A stretch of DNA of 9,262 nucleotides from Candidatus Izemoplasmatales bacterium (GCA_028691335.1 JAQUZK010000040.1:1-9262); one strand, 5' to 3'. Shown: positions 1-7,071, counted from the stretch's first letter. The notes: generated from the sequence alone by a model not told the origin. Numbers and translations: made by a program.

Positions 1-2
1 CA

Positions 3-530
3 GGTGACATAATTGATTATTATAGTCATGAAAATTATGATTTTTTTAAAAAATCGATTAGAAAAATTAAAAGTCCATATTTATTCTCCTGTGGAAATCA
101 TGAGTCTCCTTCTGAGTTATTTCAAGAAATTTGCGGTGGGAACTGCGACTTTAGTTATGTTGATTTTGTTGATTTCTTTGTAGTTTCTATTGATAATTCA
201 AAAAGAAAAATTACCACAGAACAACTTAGACGGTTAGAAACATTGGTTAAATATCAAAAACCTATAATATTAGCTATGCATATACCTATTATGACTGAAT
301 ATAATGAAAAAGAATTTACACAACTAAATTCTTATTATTCAATAAAATATAATGATTGTGATGAAACTACAAGTATTTTTATTAACTTAATTTCTTCAAA
401 TGATGAAGTAAAAGCAATTTTTTGTGGTCATGTTCATGGGACGATTATTTCGCATATCACTCCAAATAAGTTTCAATATTGTTGTTCTAGTGGACTTATT
501 GGCAACGTTAATAAGATTATTATTAAATAA
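3..530 (+). CDS. Calcineurin-like metallophosphoesterase, C-terminal part (5' end outside window)
   Basis: The frame is open from the first base to the TAA at 528-530, giving 175 codons with no start in the window. Motifs of the calcineurin-like phosphoesterase family appear in order: GDxxD at the window edge (nt 3-17), GNHE (nt 93-104), an isolated metal-type histidine in the context MHIP (nt 279-281) and GHVHG (nt 426-440). Only the N-terminal DxH block is missing, so roughly the first 40-60 residues probably lie upstream. Enzymes of this fold hydrolyse phosphomono- or diesters at a two-metal centre; the substrate cannot be told from sequence. No membrane segment is visible in this part, which suggests a cytosolic enzyme. 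A histidine phosphatase starts 17 bp downstream, so the two are probably co-transcribed. A TTG at 243 is internal, because the conserved blocks lie upstream of it. Confidence 0.85.
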   Translation, partial: GDIIDYYSHENYDFFKKSIRKIKSPYLFSCGNHESPSELFQEICGGNCDFSYVDFVDFFVVSIDNSKRKITTEQLRRLETLVKYQKPIILAMHIPIMTEYNEKEFTQLNSYYSIKYNDCDETTSIFINLISSNDEVKAIFCGHVHGTIISHITPNKFQYCCSSGLIGNVNKIIIK

Positions 531-547
531 AAATTAAGGAGAAAAAA

Positions 548-1213
548 ATGAAGTTTATATATATTAGACATGGAGAGCCTTTATATGACCCTGATAGTTT
601 AACTGAATTAGGTAAGAAGCAAGCAGAAGAGGTTGCGGAATATCTTGCGATTAAAGGTGTAGATCAAATTTTTTCATCAACGTCAAATAGAGCTATTCAA
701 ACAGCGTTACCAACGGCTAACAGATTAAATAAAGATATCACATATTTAGACTTTGCAAATGAAAAGCATGTGTGGAATAATTTGACCCTTTCAACACCAA
801 CTGGTAAGGTTTGGTTATTTCAATCAAAAAAGATTATTGATCTTTTTTATACGCGTGAAATTACAAATCTAGGTATGAACTGGTATGAACATCCTGAGTT
901 TAGCAATCTATCTTTTAAAGCTGAGATTATTAAGTTACAAAATGAGAGTAATCATTTTTTCAAATCTTTGGGATATGAATATTTAGGAAATGGCAAGTAT
1001 AAAGTTTTAAAAGATAATTTTGACCGGGTTGTTATGTTTGCTCATCAAGGGTTTGGATATGCGTTTCTTTCACTTTTGCTTAATATACCATACCCTTATT
1101 TTTGTACACGTTTCGAATTAGGACATGCGGAGATTACTTTGATTGATTTTAAAAACGAGGAAGGATATTCATATCCTAAAGTGGTTTCATTATCAAACAA
1201 AATAAATTTTTGA
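548..1213 (+). CDS. Histidine phosphatase family protein (phosphoglycerate-mutase-like)
   Basis: This 221-residue protein begins with the family signature: R7-H8-G9-E10 follows a short beta strand, H8 being the phospho-accepting histidine. R48 (in SSTSNRA) is the second phosphate-binding arginine, and H166 in AHQGF is the second catalytic-core histidine. The family (His_Phos_1) includes phosphoglycerate mutases and many broad phosphatases. The insert between about residues 70 and 150 does not match a subfamily I recognise, so the substrate is unknown. AAGGAG at 536-541 sits 6 bp before the ATG and fixes the start. The 17-bp gap after the metallophosphoesterase suggests a two-phosphatase operon. 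No signal peptide is seen, so it is probably cytosolic. Stop is TGA. Confidence 0.85.
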   Translation: MKFIYIRHGEPLYDPDSLTELGKKQAEEVAEYLAIKGVDQIFSSTSNRAIQTALPTANRLNKDITYLDFANEKHVWNNLTLSTPTGKVWLFQSKKIIDLFYTREITNLGMNWYEHPEFSNLSFKAEIIKLQNESNHFFKSLGYEYLGNGKYKVLKDNFDRVVMFAHQGFGYAFLSLLLNIPYPYFCTRFELGHAEITLIDFKNEEGYSYPKVVSLSNKINF

Positions 1214-1272
1214 TAGATGATCAATTGTTAGTGAAAACATAAAAAAAATAAGAATTTTATTATAATTTAGTT

Positions 1273-1302
1273 ATAAAAAAAACGGTTGAAATCAACCGTT
1301 TT
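1273..1302 (-). terminator. Rho-independent terminator of the GDPD gene, possibly bidirectional
   Basis: AACGGTTGA (1281-1289) pairs perfectly with TCAACCGTT (1292-1300), and AA/TT (1279-1280 with 1301-1302) extends the stem to 11 bp. Read on the minus strand it ends in eight Us (A run 1275-1282), 8 bp past the GDPD stop, which is a textbook arrangement. On the plus strand it is followed only by TTTT then A-rich sequence, so it may also stop the upstream phosphatase operon, but less efficiently. The 66 bp between the phosphatase stop and the hairpin hold nothing else recognisable. Confidence 0.85.
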
Positions 1303-1309
1303 AAAAATT

Positions 1310-2050
1310 TTATGGTCTTATTGTATCAGTAGTAATGTAATCTACTCCCATAGATTCAAGTTCAGAAAGTAAATTAAGATCATCGACAACCCAACAGTTT
1401 ACTTCTAAACCATGTAAATGAAATTTTTCAATATTAGTCTTAAACTCTTTCTTGTTTTCATAGTAAACATTTTTTGAAACATCTAAATCAATTTGATTAT
1501 TTAGGCAATCATCAATGTAGTTTGTGTAATCAGTGTAAGCTACAAATTGAAGTTTAACTTCTTTATTGAACTTTCTAATCTCTATTAAAAGATTAAAACT
1601 TACCTTATTTGCGATAATTACAATTTGTTCTTTATTAATATTTGATTTTTCTATCTTATCAAACATCATATGAACGTATTCAATGTTAAAGGTTTCCTTC
1701 ATTTCTATAAAGGCTTTACATGAAGATTTTTTTATTAAATCAAGAAAATCATCAAAAAGCATGATTTTACCTTTATAAGTATTTTTGTCGACTTCAATTT
1801 TTGTTAACTCTAAGCTTTTAAGTTCTTCCCATTCTGTAGCTACTATATCTTTATTAAGACCAGTAAAACCTAAGATGTTTAAGTCGTGATGTACAACCAA
1901 TAATTTATCTTTTGTCGGTTGTATATCACACTCTATTCCATAATAGTTAAATTTGATAGCTCCTTCAAAAGCTTCTTTGGTGTTTTCTAAACCATAGAAT
2001 TTACCACCGCGATGAGCAACTAGTTTGTTTAGTAATTTTTGTACTTTCAT
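1310..2050 (-). CDS. Glycerophosphodiester phosphodiesterase (GDPD family)
   Basis: This 246-residue enzyme is predicted to hydrolyse glycerophosphodiesters (deacylated phospholipids) to sn-glycerol-3-phosphate and an alcohol. The GDPD/TIM-barrel motifs are complete: H13-R14-G15 with E22-N23-T24 at the N-terminus, metal ligands E40 and D42 in the ECDI motif, the second catalytic histidine H55 in VVHHD, and E116/K118 in the IEMK strand. The C-terminal NCWVVDD and GVDYITTD segments are also typical. About 245 residues is the usual length for the short cytosolic bacterial form. There is no signal peptide, unlike secreted GlpQ proteins. The ATG is supported by an AAGGGG ribosome binding site at 2058-2063, 7 bp upstream. 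The gene stands alone on the minus strand, divergent from the membrane-protein gene, with its own terminator. Confidence 0.92.
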   Translation of the reverse strand: MKVQKLLNKLVAHRGGKFYGLENTKEAFEGAIKFNYYGIECDIQPTKDKLLVVHHDLNILGFTGLNKDIVATEWEELKSLELTKIEVDKNTYKGKIMLFDDFLDLIKKSSCKAFIEMKETFNIEYVHMMFDKIEKSNINKEQIVIIANKVSFNLLIEIRKFNKEVKLQFVAYTDYTNYIDDCLNNQIDLDVSKNVYYENKKEFKTNIEKFHLHGLEVNCWVVDDLNLLSELESMGVDYITTDTIRP

Positions 2051-2092
2051 TTTTTTACCCCTTAGTCATGATTTGTATGCAAAACAACTTTT

Positions 2093-2120
2093 ATTATATT
2101 CTTTTTTAATGAAACTACAA
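2093..2120 (-). promoter_or_regulatory. Candidate promoter for the GDPD gene
   Basis: On the minus strand a perfect TATAAT (complement of 2093-2098) lies about 40 bp before the ATG. A poor -35 element, TTGTAG (complement of 2115-2120), is 16 bp upstream. The -10 is convincing, but the -35 only matches its first three bases and the region is AT-rich, so chance matches are likely. Confidence 0.35.
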
Positions 2121-2193
2121 GAAAAAATTGTATTAATATTATAATTCTTTTAAATGCATTGGAGAGTATATAATATTTTGTGTAAATAATATT

Positions 2194-2221
2194 TTGAGTA
2201 AATATGTTTATATGGTAAAAT
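2194..2221 (+). promoter_or_regulatory. Candidate extended -10 promoter for the membrane protein-MATE unit
   Basis: TTGAGT (2194-2199) is followed after 16 bp by TAAAAT (2216-2221), with the extended -10 TG one base before it (2213-2214). Transcription would begin near 2228, about 30 bp before the ATG at 2259. A lone TATAAT at 2169-2174 is an alternative but has no credible -35. The rest of the 208-bp divergent spacer (2051-2258) shows no other clear signal. Confidence 0.45.
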
Positions 2222-2258
2222 TATTGTTGTTAAATTTGGTGATTAGAGGTAGATAAGT

Positions 2259-2972
2259 ATGAGCAGACAAAAAGATAAAAAAGAAATATTGGTTTTTGAG
2301 ATATTCGCAAAAATATTTACTATATTAGGATTTGTAGCTGTACTTATGTCTTTAATACTTAGTGAAGCTATGCCTGAGAAAAATTGGTTTATATATGGAG
2401 TTATAGTTTTTGTTGTTTTCTTTTTAATTTCTGCGCTTTTGAAAAGTGTCGTCAAGAATGATAAAGAAATAATTAGTGTAAATGAAAAATTAAAATCTTA
2501 TGATGATGTTGAATTATATCAAGCAAAATATAATAGTATTGATGAAATTAAAAGTGGTCTTGATAAATCTTCATATGAGTTATTATCAAATGGGTTCTAT
2601 TTTAAAAGAATAGCTACACAAGGAATTTGTTATTACGCTAAGTTTATTGAGTCCGAAGTGTTTAATGATGTAATTGAAAAAGAAGTTGTAAGATTTAGAA
2701 GATTTCATCGACAAGGCTGTGAACAAATCAGCGGAATACTTTTTTTATCTCTTCCTAAAATAGAAGAGGAGCATAAGGATTATGTAAAAGATTTATCTAA
2801 GAGTTTTTTAGTGTCTGAAATCATCCCAACAGGGAAAATGAAGCTTAGTGTCATTGTTGTTTTGCTTGATCAAACAACAAAAGAAGCTTTTTATTTTGAT
2901 GTTCCAAGTTCTAAAAAGACTATCATATATACTTACAGTTGTTTAGTTTTAAAAAAGATTTTTAAGAAATGA
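2259..2972 (+). CDS. Hypothetical protein with two N-terminal membrane segments
   Basis: I do not recognise this 237-residue protein. A short lysine-rich N-terminus is followed by two hydrophobic helices, about residues 18-35 and 43-61. The connecting hairpin contains SEAMPEKN. The remaining 175 or so residues are soluble, mixed charged and hydrophobic, ending in a basic tail (KKIFKK). By the positive-inside rule both ends would face the cytoplasm. No catalytic motif, signal-peptidase site or repeat is visible. The start is supported by AGAGGT at 2245-2250, about 8 bp before the ATG. It ends in TGA 18 bp before the MATE transporter gene, so the two are probably one transcript, and an accessory or regulatory role for the transporter is possible but unproven. 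Confidence 0.75.
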   Translation: MSRQKDKKEILVFEIFAKIFTILGFVAVLMSLILSEAMPEKNWFIYGVIVFVVFFLISALLKSVVKNDKEIISVNEKLKSYDDVELYQAKYNSIDEIKSGLDKSSYELLSNGFYFKRIATQGICYYAKFIESEVFNDVIEKEVVRFRRFHRQGCEQISGILFLSLPKIEEEHKDYVKDLSKSFLVSEIIPTGKMKLSVIVVLLDQTTKEAFYFDVPSSKKTIIYTYSCLVLKKIFKK

Positions 2973-2990
2973 TTTATGAGGTAATCTCTT

Positions 2991-4394
2991 ATGAATATTA
3001 AATCAATGATTGGTGATAAGAAGTTTTATAAAGCCTTATTTGCAATTTCTTTTCCAATTGTTTTACAACAATTATTAACATCAAGTTTACAGTTGATTGA
3101 CAATCTTATGGTTGGTAGTTTAGGTGAACTAGCTATTGGCTCGGTTTCGGTTGTTAATCAACTGTATTTTGTGATTATATTAATTACTTTTGGAGCTTTG
3201 GGTGGAGCTGGGATATTTACTGCGCAATATTTCGGATCAGGCGAAATAGATAAACTAAAACAAACATTTAGATTTAAACTGATAGTAGCTTTAATGCTAG
3301 TTATATTATCTTTATTAGTTTTTTCTTTATTAGGAGAGTTTTTAATTGGGTTATTCACGGATAATCCGGTAACAGTAAGTGGTGGAGTTGATTATTTAAA
3401 TATTGTTAAATGGAGTATGTTGCCTTGGGCTTTTTCAATAGCTATATCAACTACTTTTAGAGAAATAGGAATAACAAAGCCATTATTAGGTATTTCAGTA
3501 ATTGCGATTATCACTAATACTCTTTTAAATTATTTGCTTATTTTTGGGCATTTTGGTTTTCCTGCAATGGGAGTAGAAGGAGCGGCTTATGGTACTTTCT
3601 TTTCTCGTATAGTTGAGTTTCTTTTGATGTTCTTTTTACTGGTTAAGAAGGGTAAAATATTTAACACTAAAATCAAGGATGTATTCAATATAAATAGCTT
3701 TATTCTTAAAGCTATAATTGTTATGGCTATACCTCTCTTATTGAACGAATTCTTTTGGTCAATGGGACAAACAATGTTTTTACAATCGTACTCAACAAGA
3801 GGGGATTCTGCTTTAGCGGCGATGAATATTACGAGCGCTATAAGTCAATTAGTTTTTGTTACTTTTGGGGGTATTGGGACGGGAATAGCTGTTTTGGTAG
3901 GTAATACTTTAGGAAAGAATGACTTAGATTTAGCGAAAGATAATGCGAAAAAGGTAATTGCTTTTGCGGTAGCTTTTGCATTTCTAACTGGTGCGTTGTT
4001 ATTCATACTAAGCTTCTTTATTTTAGACTTATATGATATTAGTCAAACTACAAAAGCAATAGCTAAACAGAATATTAGAATTAATGCGATATTTATACCA
4101 GTATTCTCGTTTAATGTTTCAATGTATTTTACATTAAGAGCTGGTGGTGATACTAGGTCAACGATGTTGATGGATTCTGGATATATGTGGGTTGTTCAAG
4201 TTCCGTTAATTTTTGCTTTAGCTAGATTGACAAACTTAAATGTTGTATTAATGTTCTTGATAGTTCAATTGCTGGAATTACCAAAATCTGTTTTTGCTTT
4301 ATCTCGATATCGCAAAGAGAATTGGGTACGTAATTTAGCAGTTGAAAATGAAGAAAATGCTAAAAAATTGGTACAAGAAGTTAATAAATCTTAA
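2991..4394 (+). CDS. MATE family multidrug/cation efflux transporter
   Basis: This 467-residue membrane protein has the length and roughly 12 hydrophobic helices of the MATE family, which exports organic cations or metabolites using a Na+ or H+ gradient. The two MatE repeats start near residues 16 and 245. The first carries the typical opening FPIVLQQLLTSSLQLIDN followed by MVGSLGELAIGSVSV. Both halves have the small-residue-rich G-G-x-G type segments (ALGGAGIFTAQYFGSG and GGIGTGIAVLVGNTLG) that are common in this family. The C-terminus ends in a short cytoplasmic basic tail with RYRKENWVRN. GAGGT at 2978-2982 lies 8 bp before the ATG. It sits 18 bp downstream of the two-TM protein and 7 bp before the next promoter. 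The substrate cannot be predicted. Confidence 0.9.
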   Translation: MNIKSMIGDKKFYKALFAISFPIVLQQLLTSSLQLIDNLMVGSLGELAIGSVSVVNQLYFVIILITFGALGGAGIFTAQYFGSGEIDKLKQTFRFKLIVALMLVILSLLVFSLLGEFLIGLFTDNPVTVSGGVDYLNIVKWSMLPWAFSIAISTTFREIGITKPLLGISVIAIITNTLLNYLLIFGHFGFPAMGVEGAAYGTFFSRIVEFLLMFFLLVKKGKIFNTKIKDVFNINSFILKAIIVMAIPLLLNEFFWSMGQTMFLQSYSTRGDSALAAMNITSAISQLVFVTFGGIGTGIAVLVGNTLGKNDLDLAKDNAKKVIAFAVAFAFLTGALLFILSFFILDLYDISQTTKAIAKQNIRINAIFIPVFSFNVSMYFTLRAGGDTRSTMLMDSGYMWVVQVPLIFALARLTNLNVVLMFLIVQLLELPKSVFALSRYRKENWVRNLAVENEENAKKLVQEVNKS

Positions 4395-4401
4395 TACTTG
4401 C

Positions 4402-4430
4402 TTGACAGTTTATGATAATTTCAATATAAT
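4402..4430 (+). promoter_or_regulatory. Consensus sigma-70/sigma-A promoter of the serS-alr operon
   Basis: A perfect TTGACA (4402-4407) and a perfect TATAAT (4425-4430) are separated by exactly 17 bp. The promoter starts 7 bp after the MATE stop codon, and transcription should begin near 4437, at the head of the T-box leader. A full-consensus promoter fits a system in which control is exerted afterwards by attenuation. Confidence 0.93.
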
Positions 4431-4436
4431 GATTGT

Positions 4437-4670
4437 TGAAAACGTTGAAGAGGATAAAAAGTACAAGGATATTTAATTGAAAAGAGAATCGGTTGTTTGG
4501 TGAAAGACTGATATTAGGTTCGTATTTTGTCTACCTTGGAGTGGGATTAATCATCTCCGCTATTAACTGTAGCGTTACCAATAGTTTATAAGTGCCAGCA
4601 AAAAGCTGGAACTAAGGTGGCACCACGGAGAGATTCGTCCTTTACTATTTTTAGTAAAGGACTTTTTTTT
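4437..4670 (+). promoter_or_regulatory. T-box riboswitch leader, tRNA-Ser responsive
   Basis: This 234-nt leader upstream of serS has the conserved T-box, AAGGTGGCACCACGG (4614-4628). Its TGGC bulge (4618-4621) can pair with a tRNA 3' end GCCA, as expected for tRNA-Ser with discriminator G73. CGTCCTT (4636-4642) completes the antiterminator and also opens the terminator stem. Stem III is CCAGC/GCTGG, just before the T-box. A further hairpin is CGCTA (4558-4562) with TAGCG (4570-4574). Stem I has GAGG (4450-4453) pairing CCTT (4534-4537), the AGTA S-turn element (4460-4463), and an apical stem ATCGGT/ACTGAT (4488-4493, 4507-4512) enclosing GGTGAAAG. The best specifier is TCT (4530-4532), a Ser codon followed by the usual A; this assignment is by hand and less certain than the T-box itself. 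Uncharged tRNA-Ser should permit readthrough into serS-alr. Confidence 0.93.
4637..4670 (+). terminator. Attenuator (terminator hairpin) of the serS T-box
   Basis: GTCCTTTACTA (4637-4647) pairs perfectly with TAGTAAAGGAC (4652-4662) around a TTTT loop, and eight Ts follow (4663-4670). Its 5' arm shares CGTCCTT with the antiterminator, so the two structures are mutually exclusive. This is the regulated stop of the T-box leader. Confidence 0.95.
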
Positions 4671-4696
4671 AAAAATATAAGAGGGAAGTGTATAAA

Positions 4697-5974
4697 ATGT
4701 TAGATGTAGAAATGATAATGAGTAATCCTGAATTGGTAAAAAAGATTTTGGGAAAACGTGGATTTGAAGTTGATTTTTCTGGTTTTATAGAATTGCGTGA
4801 AAGACGTGCTTTTTTAATTAAGCAAATTGAAGAGGTAAGAGCTTTAAGAAACAAACTATCTAAATCTATTGGTGAGTATAAGAGAGAGAAAAAAGACACG
4901 AAAGAGTTATTTGATGAAATTGATAAAATAAAAGATTCTGTAGATAAAGATGAAGAAGAGTTAGGTAAGGTAGAAGAACTAATTAATGAGTTTTTATTAA
5001 AATTACCTAATCTTCCTGATGAAGATATCCTTGCTGGTGATAAGGAAAATAATGCTGTTGTTAGTGTTAATAAGGATAAACCAGTCTTTGATTTTCCGAT
5101 TAAAGATCATGTTGAGTTAGCTACTTCTTTAGGATTAATTGATTATGAAAGAGCTGCTAAAATCAGTGGTAGAGGTACCTGGATTTACACTGGGTTAGGT
5201 GCTAGGTTGGAATGGGCTTTAATCAACTTTTTTATTGACGAGCATATTAAAGATGGATATGTTTTTTTAATGGTTCCACATTTACTTAATTACGAGAGTG
5301 GATTAACAGCTGGTCAGTTTCCTAAGTTTGAAGAAGATGTATTTTGGCTTCAAGAAGAAAGTCCAAAGAAATTCTTATTACCAACAGCTGAGACAGCTCT
5401 AATTAATGTTCATCGTAATGAAATTCTAGATGTTAATAAGTTACCTAAAAAGTATTTTTCATATACTCCATGTTATAGAAGAGAGGCTGGTAGTTATCGT
5501 TCTGAAGAAAGAGGAATGATTAGGGGTTACCAGTTTAATAAGGTTGAAATGGTACAGTTTACTACTCCTGATAATAGTGATGATGCTTTTTTAGAACTAA
5601 TGATTAAAGCAGAAACTTTGATGAAAAAGTTAGGACTTCATTATCAAGTTTCAAAATTAGCTGCTGGAGATATTAGTTTTGCTATGGCTAGAACATTTGA
5701 TATTGAAGTTTGGTTACCTTCAATAGAAATCTATAAAGAAGTTAGTTCAGTATCAAATTCTAGAACATTCCAAGCTAGAAGAGGAATGATTAGATATCGT
5801 AACGAGGATGGTAAAGTGGAGTTTGTTCACACACTTAACGGTTCTGGATTAGCTACTTCTAGATTGTTACCAGCAATTCTTGAACAGAATCAGAACTCTG
5901 ATGGCAGTGTAAATGTTCCTGAAGTTTTAGTTCCTTATCTTGGAGGCATTAGAGTTTTACAGAAGGTGAAATAA
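4697..5974 (+). CDS. serS: Serine--tRNA ligase (seryl-tRNA synthetase), divergent motif 2
   Basis: This 425-residue class II synthetase charges tRNA-Ser with serine using ATP. Residues about 30-105 form the charged antiparallel coiled coil that grips the tRNA-Ser variable arm. The catalytic part has PTAET (229-233), motif 2 from Y260 to F280 with R261 and E263, VE284, SSVSN and FQARR, and motif 3 with N381-G382-S383-G384 and R389. Several positions depart from the form I expect in bacteria: the motif 2 loop reads AGSYRSEERG rather than AGSAGRDTRG, YQF replaces HQF, SSVSN replaces SSCSN, and ATSRLL replaces AVGRT. The core is intact, so it looks functional. I chose ATG 4697 (MLD, the usual SerRS N-terminus) over GTG 4688, which lies only 2 bp after the GAGGG ribosome binding site (4681-4685). 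It is controlled by the upstream T-box and overlaps alr by one base. Confidence 0.95.
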   Translation: MLDVEMIMSNPELVKKILGKRGFEVDFSGFIELRERRAFLIKQIEEVRALRNKLSKSIGEYKREKKDTKELFDEIDKIKDSVDKDEEELGKVEELINEFLLKLPNLPDEDILAGDKENNAVVSVNKDKPVFDFPIKDHVELATSLGLIDYERAAKISGRGTWIYTGLGARLEWALINFFIDEHIKDGYVFLMVPHLLNYESGLTAGQFPKFEEDVFWLQEESPKKFLLPTAETALINVHRNEILDVNKLPKKYFSYTPCYRREAGSYRSEERGMIRGYQFNKVEMVQFTTPDNSDDAFLELMIKAETLMKKLGLHYQVSKLAAGDISFAMARTFDIEVWLPSIEIYKEVSSVSNSRTFQARRGMIRYRNEDGKVEFVHTLNGSGLATSRLLPAILEQNQNSDGSVNVPEVLVPYLGGIRVLQKVK

Positions 5975-7071
5975 TGATTATTGATCGCTTGTTTGCGGAA
6001 ATTGACTTAAAAGCTTTAATAAATAATTATATGCTTCTAAAAGAACTTAGTCATGGTAAAGATATATATGCTGTGGTTAAAGCTGATGCTTATGGACATG
6101 GAAGTGTTCCATGTTCTTTAGCTTTGGAAGAAGCGGGTTGTAATCATTTTGCAGTTACAGTTTTAAAAGAAGCGATTGAGTTACGAGAAGCTGGAGTAAA
6201 AGGTGAAATTTTAGTTTTCGGAAAAACAGATAGTAGAAATATAGATTTAATTAATCGATATGGGATTACTCAAACTGTTGATTCTTATGATTATGCATTA
6301 GCTTTAAACTTACAAAATACAAGTATTAATGTTCAAATAAATATTGATACTGGAATGTCAAGGTTAGGGATAATGTTACATAAAGAAGAAGATCTTGAGA
6401 ATGTTTTTCAAGAAGTGTATAAAATCTCGAGACTTAAAAACTTAAAAATCACAGGAATGTACAGTCATTTCACAAGCGCTGATAGCGATATTGATTATAC
6501 TAATAAGCAAAAACATTTATTTGATAAACTTTTAGAAAAGTTAAAAAAGGAAGAAATAGATTACGGAAAAGCCCACTTAAAAAACAGTGGTGGAATAATT
6601 GAAATTGATGATGTTAAATATGATATTTCAAGAGCGGGAATAGCGCTTTATGGCTATCCTCCAGTTCCTACTAAACAAGACTTTTTACCTGTAATGTCTT
6701 TATATTCAAAGGTAATTGCGATAAGAAATATTGATGTTGGTGATGGGGTAAGTTACGGAAGAACTTATATTGCTAGTGAAAAGATGAAAGTAGCTACTAT
6801 TGCGATTGGATATGCAGATGGATATATGCGTATATTAAGCAATAATGATTATTTCTTCTATAAGGGTTATAAACTTCAGGTCTTAGGTAGAGTATGTATG
6901 GGTCTTACTATGGTTGATGTTACTGGTGTGGATATTCATGAAGGTGATTTTGTGGAAATATTCGGTAAGAATAAATCATTAGAAGATATGGCAAAAAGAG
7001 CACATACAATTACCTATGAGTTGTTGACAAATATGTCTAAGCCAAGAGTGGATAGAGTATTTATAAAATAA
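5974..7071 (+). CDS. alr: Alanine racemase (PLP-dependent), atypical C-terminal motifs
   Basis: This 365-residue fold-type III enzyme should interconvert L- and D-alanine, supplying D-Ala for peptidoglycan. K36 in VVKADAYGHG is the PLP lysine and Y261 in VSYGRTY the second catalytic base. R130 in DTGMSRLG is the arginine that contacts substrate, and SRAGIALYGYPP and IGYADGYMR are standard. N123 stands where some alanine racemases have a carbamylated lysine; asparagine there is known in other family members. Two spots look unusual: VCMG (309-310 is M-G) where VCMDQ is common, and a C-terminal SKPRVDR instead of an xxRVPR tail. The start ATG shares its A with the serS stop (TAATG), and AGAAGG at 5961-5966 is the ribosome binding site. 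Translational coupling and T-box control with serS are therefore likely. Other amino-acid racemase activity, for example on serine, cannot be excluded. Confidence 0.92.
   Translation: MIIDRLFAEIDLKALINNYMLLKELSHGKDIYAVVKADAYGHGSVPCSLALEEAGCNHFAVTVLKEAIELREAGVKGEILVFGKTDSRNIDLINRYGITQTVDSYDYALALNLQNTSINVQINIDTGMSRLGIMLHKEEDLENVFQEVYKISRLKNLKITGMYSHFTSADSDIDYTNKQKHLFDKLLEKLKKEEIDYGKAHLKNSGGIIEIDDVKYDISRAGIALYGYPPVPTKQDFLPVMSLYSKVIAIRNIDVGDGVSYGRTYIASEKMKVATIAIGYADGYMRILSNNDYFFYKGYKLQVLGRVCMGLTMVDVTGVDIHEGDFVEIFGKNKSLEDMAKRAHTITYELLTNMSKPRVDRVFIK

Noticed and set aside
243..530. Separate short gene starting at TTG 243
   Set aside because: The same frame is open to the window start and carries the GDxxD and GNHE blocks upstream, so this is the end of a larger metallophosphoesterase.
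1279..1302. Hairpin as an attachment site or repeat element
   Set aside because: It has the stem plus U-tract form of an intrinsic terminator and I saw no second copy in the window.
1211..2972. Mycoplasma-type genetic code suggested by the low GC content
   Set aside because: TGA serves as the stop of two genes (1211-1213 and 2970-2972), tryptophans are encoded by TGG, and a peptidoglycan enzyme is present.
4688..4696. GTG 4688 as the serS start
   Set aside because: It lies about 2 bp after the GAGGG ribosome binding site, too close to be used, and the ATG at 4697 gives the standard MLD N-terminus of SerRS.
4395..4696. 302-bp gene-free stretch as a possible small gene or mobile-element scar
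   Set aside because: It is fully explained by a consensus promoter, a T-box leader and the serS ribosome binding site.
2243..4899. Minus-strand open frames at 2243-2455, 3158-3358 and 4669-4899
   Set aside because: They are antisense to convincing genes, lack initiation signals, and their composition mirrors the complementary coding strand. The last also covers the T-box terminator tail.
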